From an uncultured Bryobacterales bacterium (lineage in GTDB: Bacteria > Acidobacteriota > Terriglobia > Bryobacterales > UBA6623), in assembly GCA_946887065.1 (NCBI GenBank), contig CAMPKL010000296.1:1-5328 (forward strand): a DNA stretch of 5,328 nt, given 5' to 3'. The notes beneath the pieces were generated by a model, which was not told the origin of the DNA, ran no database searches, and saw only the letters and a list, made by a program, of their open reading frames with translations. This document shows positions 4,948 through 5,328 of this stretch, piece after piece. Positions within the stretch are counted from its first letter, which is position 1, and each line of letters opens with the position of its first letter. The position numbers and the translations under genes were made by a program.

Positions 4948-5328
4948 TTATTCGCAGCGGCGGCGCATCAGGTACAGCCAGCGCGAAGATCCAGCCACGG
5001 CTTGGCTGTTCTCGATCACGAAGCGCGTTTGAAACGCTCCTTCGAATCCCGCTTGGTCATAGCGGTCGAAAATGTCCTCGCGCGTGCGCAGCATACGCCG
5101 CACCTGGGAGTCCTCTTTGGGCACGAATTCGATAATCAAGCTCTTGCCGAGCCGTGAGAAGTAGTCGGCCGTCTTCTCCAGCGGCACGTTATTGGCGATG
5201 GCCAAGTGATGGATCAAAGCCAGCGCCATCACGAGGCCGGCCGGCCCGCGGTCTTCCAGCGATTGGCGTTCCTCGCCGGCCCAACCAATCCCCGAACTGG
5301 GGTTCGTCAGGTCGCCGACGAGCGGCAG
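4948..5328 (-). CDS. Class I SAM-dependent methyltransferase, C-terminal part (5' truncated by window edge)
   Basis: The frame is open to the right edge and gives the last 126 residues. The segments DLTNPSSGIGW (6-16), ER.SL..RGPA (20-30) and ALALIHHLAI (35-44), followed by a strand LIIEFVPKEDSQVRR and then TREDIF, match a class I methyltransferase group often annotated only as 'SAM-dependent methyltransferase' or NoeA-like. The AdoMet-binding glycine loop would be upstream, outside the window. The methyl acceptor is unknown. A GTG-ATG pair at 5232-5227 could be mistaken for a start, but the conserved segment continues upstream of it, so it is internal. The position before the ALALIHHL strand reads PAG-L where I recall PAD-L in relatives; I cannot check this here. 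The gene ends 40 bp before the DUF6807 lipoprotein, on the same strand. Confidence 0.75.
   Translation of the reverse strand: MPLVGDLTNPSSGIGWAGEERQSLEDRGPAGLVMALALIHHLAIANNVPLEKTADYFSRLGKSLIIEFVPKEDSQVRRMLRTREDIFDRYDQAGFEGAFQTRFVIENSQAVAGSSRWLYLMRRRCE

Overview
This is a GC-rich bacterial window with six protein-coding genes: one on the plus strand at the left edge and five on the minus strand. The type of organism is inferred from gene content. Three proteins with PEP-CTERM sorting signals and a signal-peptidase-II-type lipoprotein mean a Gram-negative cell with an exosortase system. PEP-CTERM proteins together with a DUF6807 ('PmoA family') lipoprotein and a cobalamin-dependent MetH suit an environmental Acidobacteriota, Verrucomicrobiota or Planctomycetota lineage. 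Acidobacteriota is my preferred guess, but the window alone does not prove it. No exosortase, EPS cluster, tRNA, rRNA, CRISPR array or insertion sequence is visible.

Layout: (1) 2-1240, plus strand: the C-terminal third of methionine synthase MetH, holding the end of the cobalamin-binding domain and the reactivation domain. (2) 1304-3656, minus strand: three consecutive genes for small secreted proteins with C-terminal PEP-CTERM anchors. Each has a good Shine-Dalgarno sequence and its own strong intrinsic terminator, so each is probably a separate transcription unit. The first faces metH convergently. (3) 3657-3926: a 270-bp intergenic region without genes but with two perfect inverted repeats that could be regulatory. 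(4) 3927-5328, minus strand: a class I SAM-dependent methyltransferase (5' part cut off by the window edge) followed 40 bp downstream by a DUF6807 lipoprotein. These two may be co-transcribed.

The most interesting region is the PEP-CTERM trio. The predicted mature domains are dissimilar. However, the 1304-1912 and 2047-2733 genes share a DNA-level homologous 3' module made of sorting signal, stop codon, short 3' UTR and terminator hairpin. This looks like a sorting-signal/terminator cassette spread by duplication or recombination onto different ectodomains. One of the three has PES in place of the signature PEP, and it carries a highly acidic, probably disordered ectodomain. No clearly new multi-gene system is visible. 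The PEP-CTERM cargo functions are unknown.
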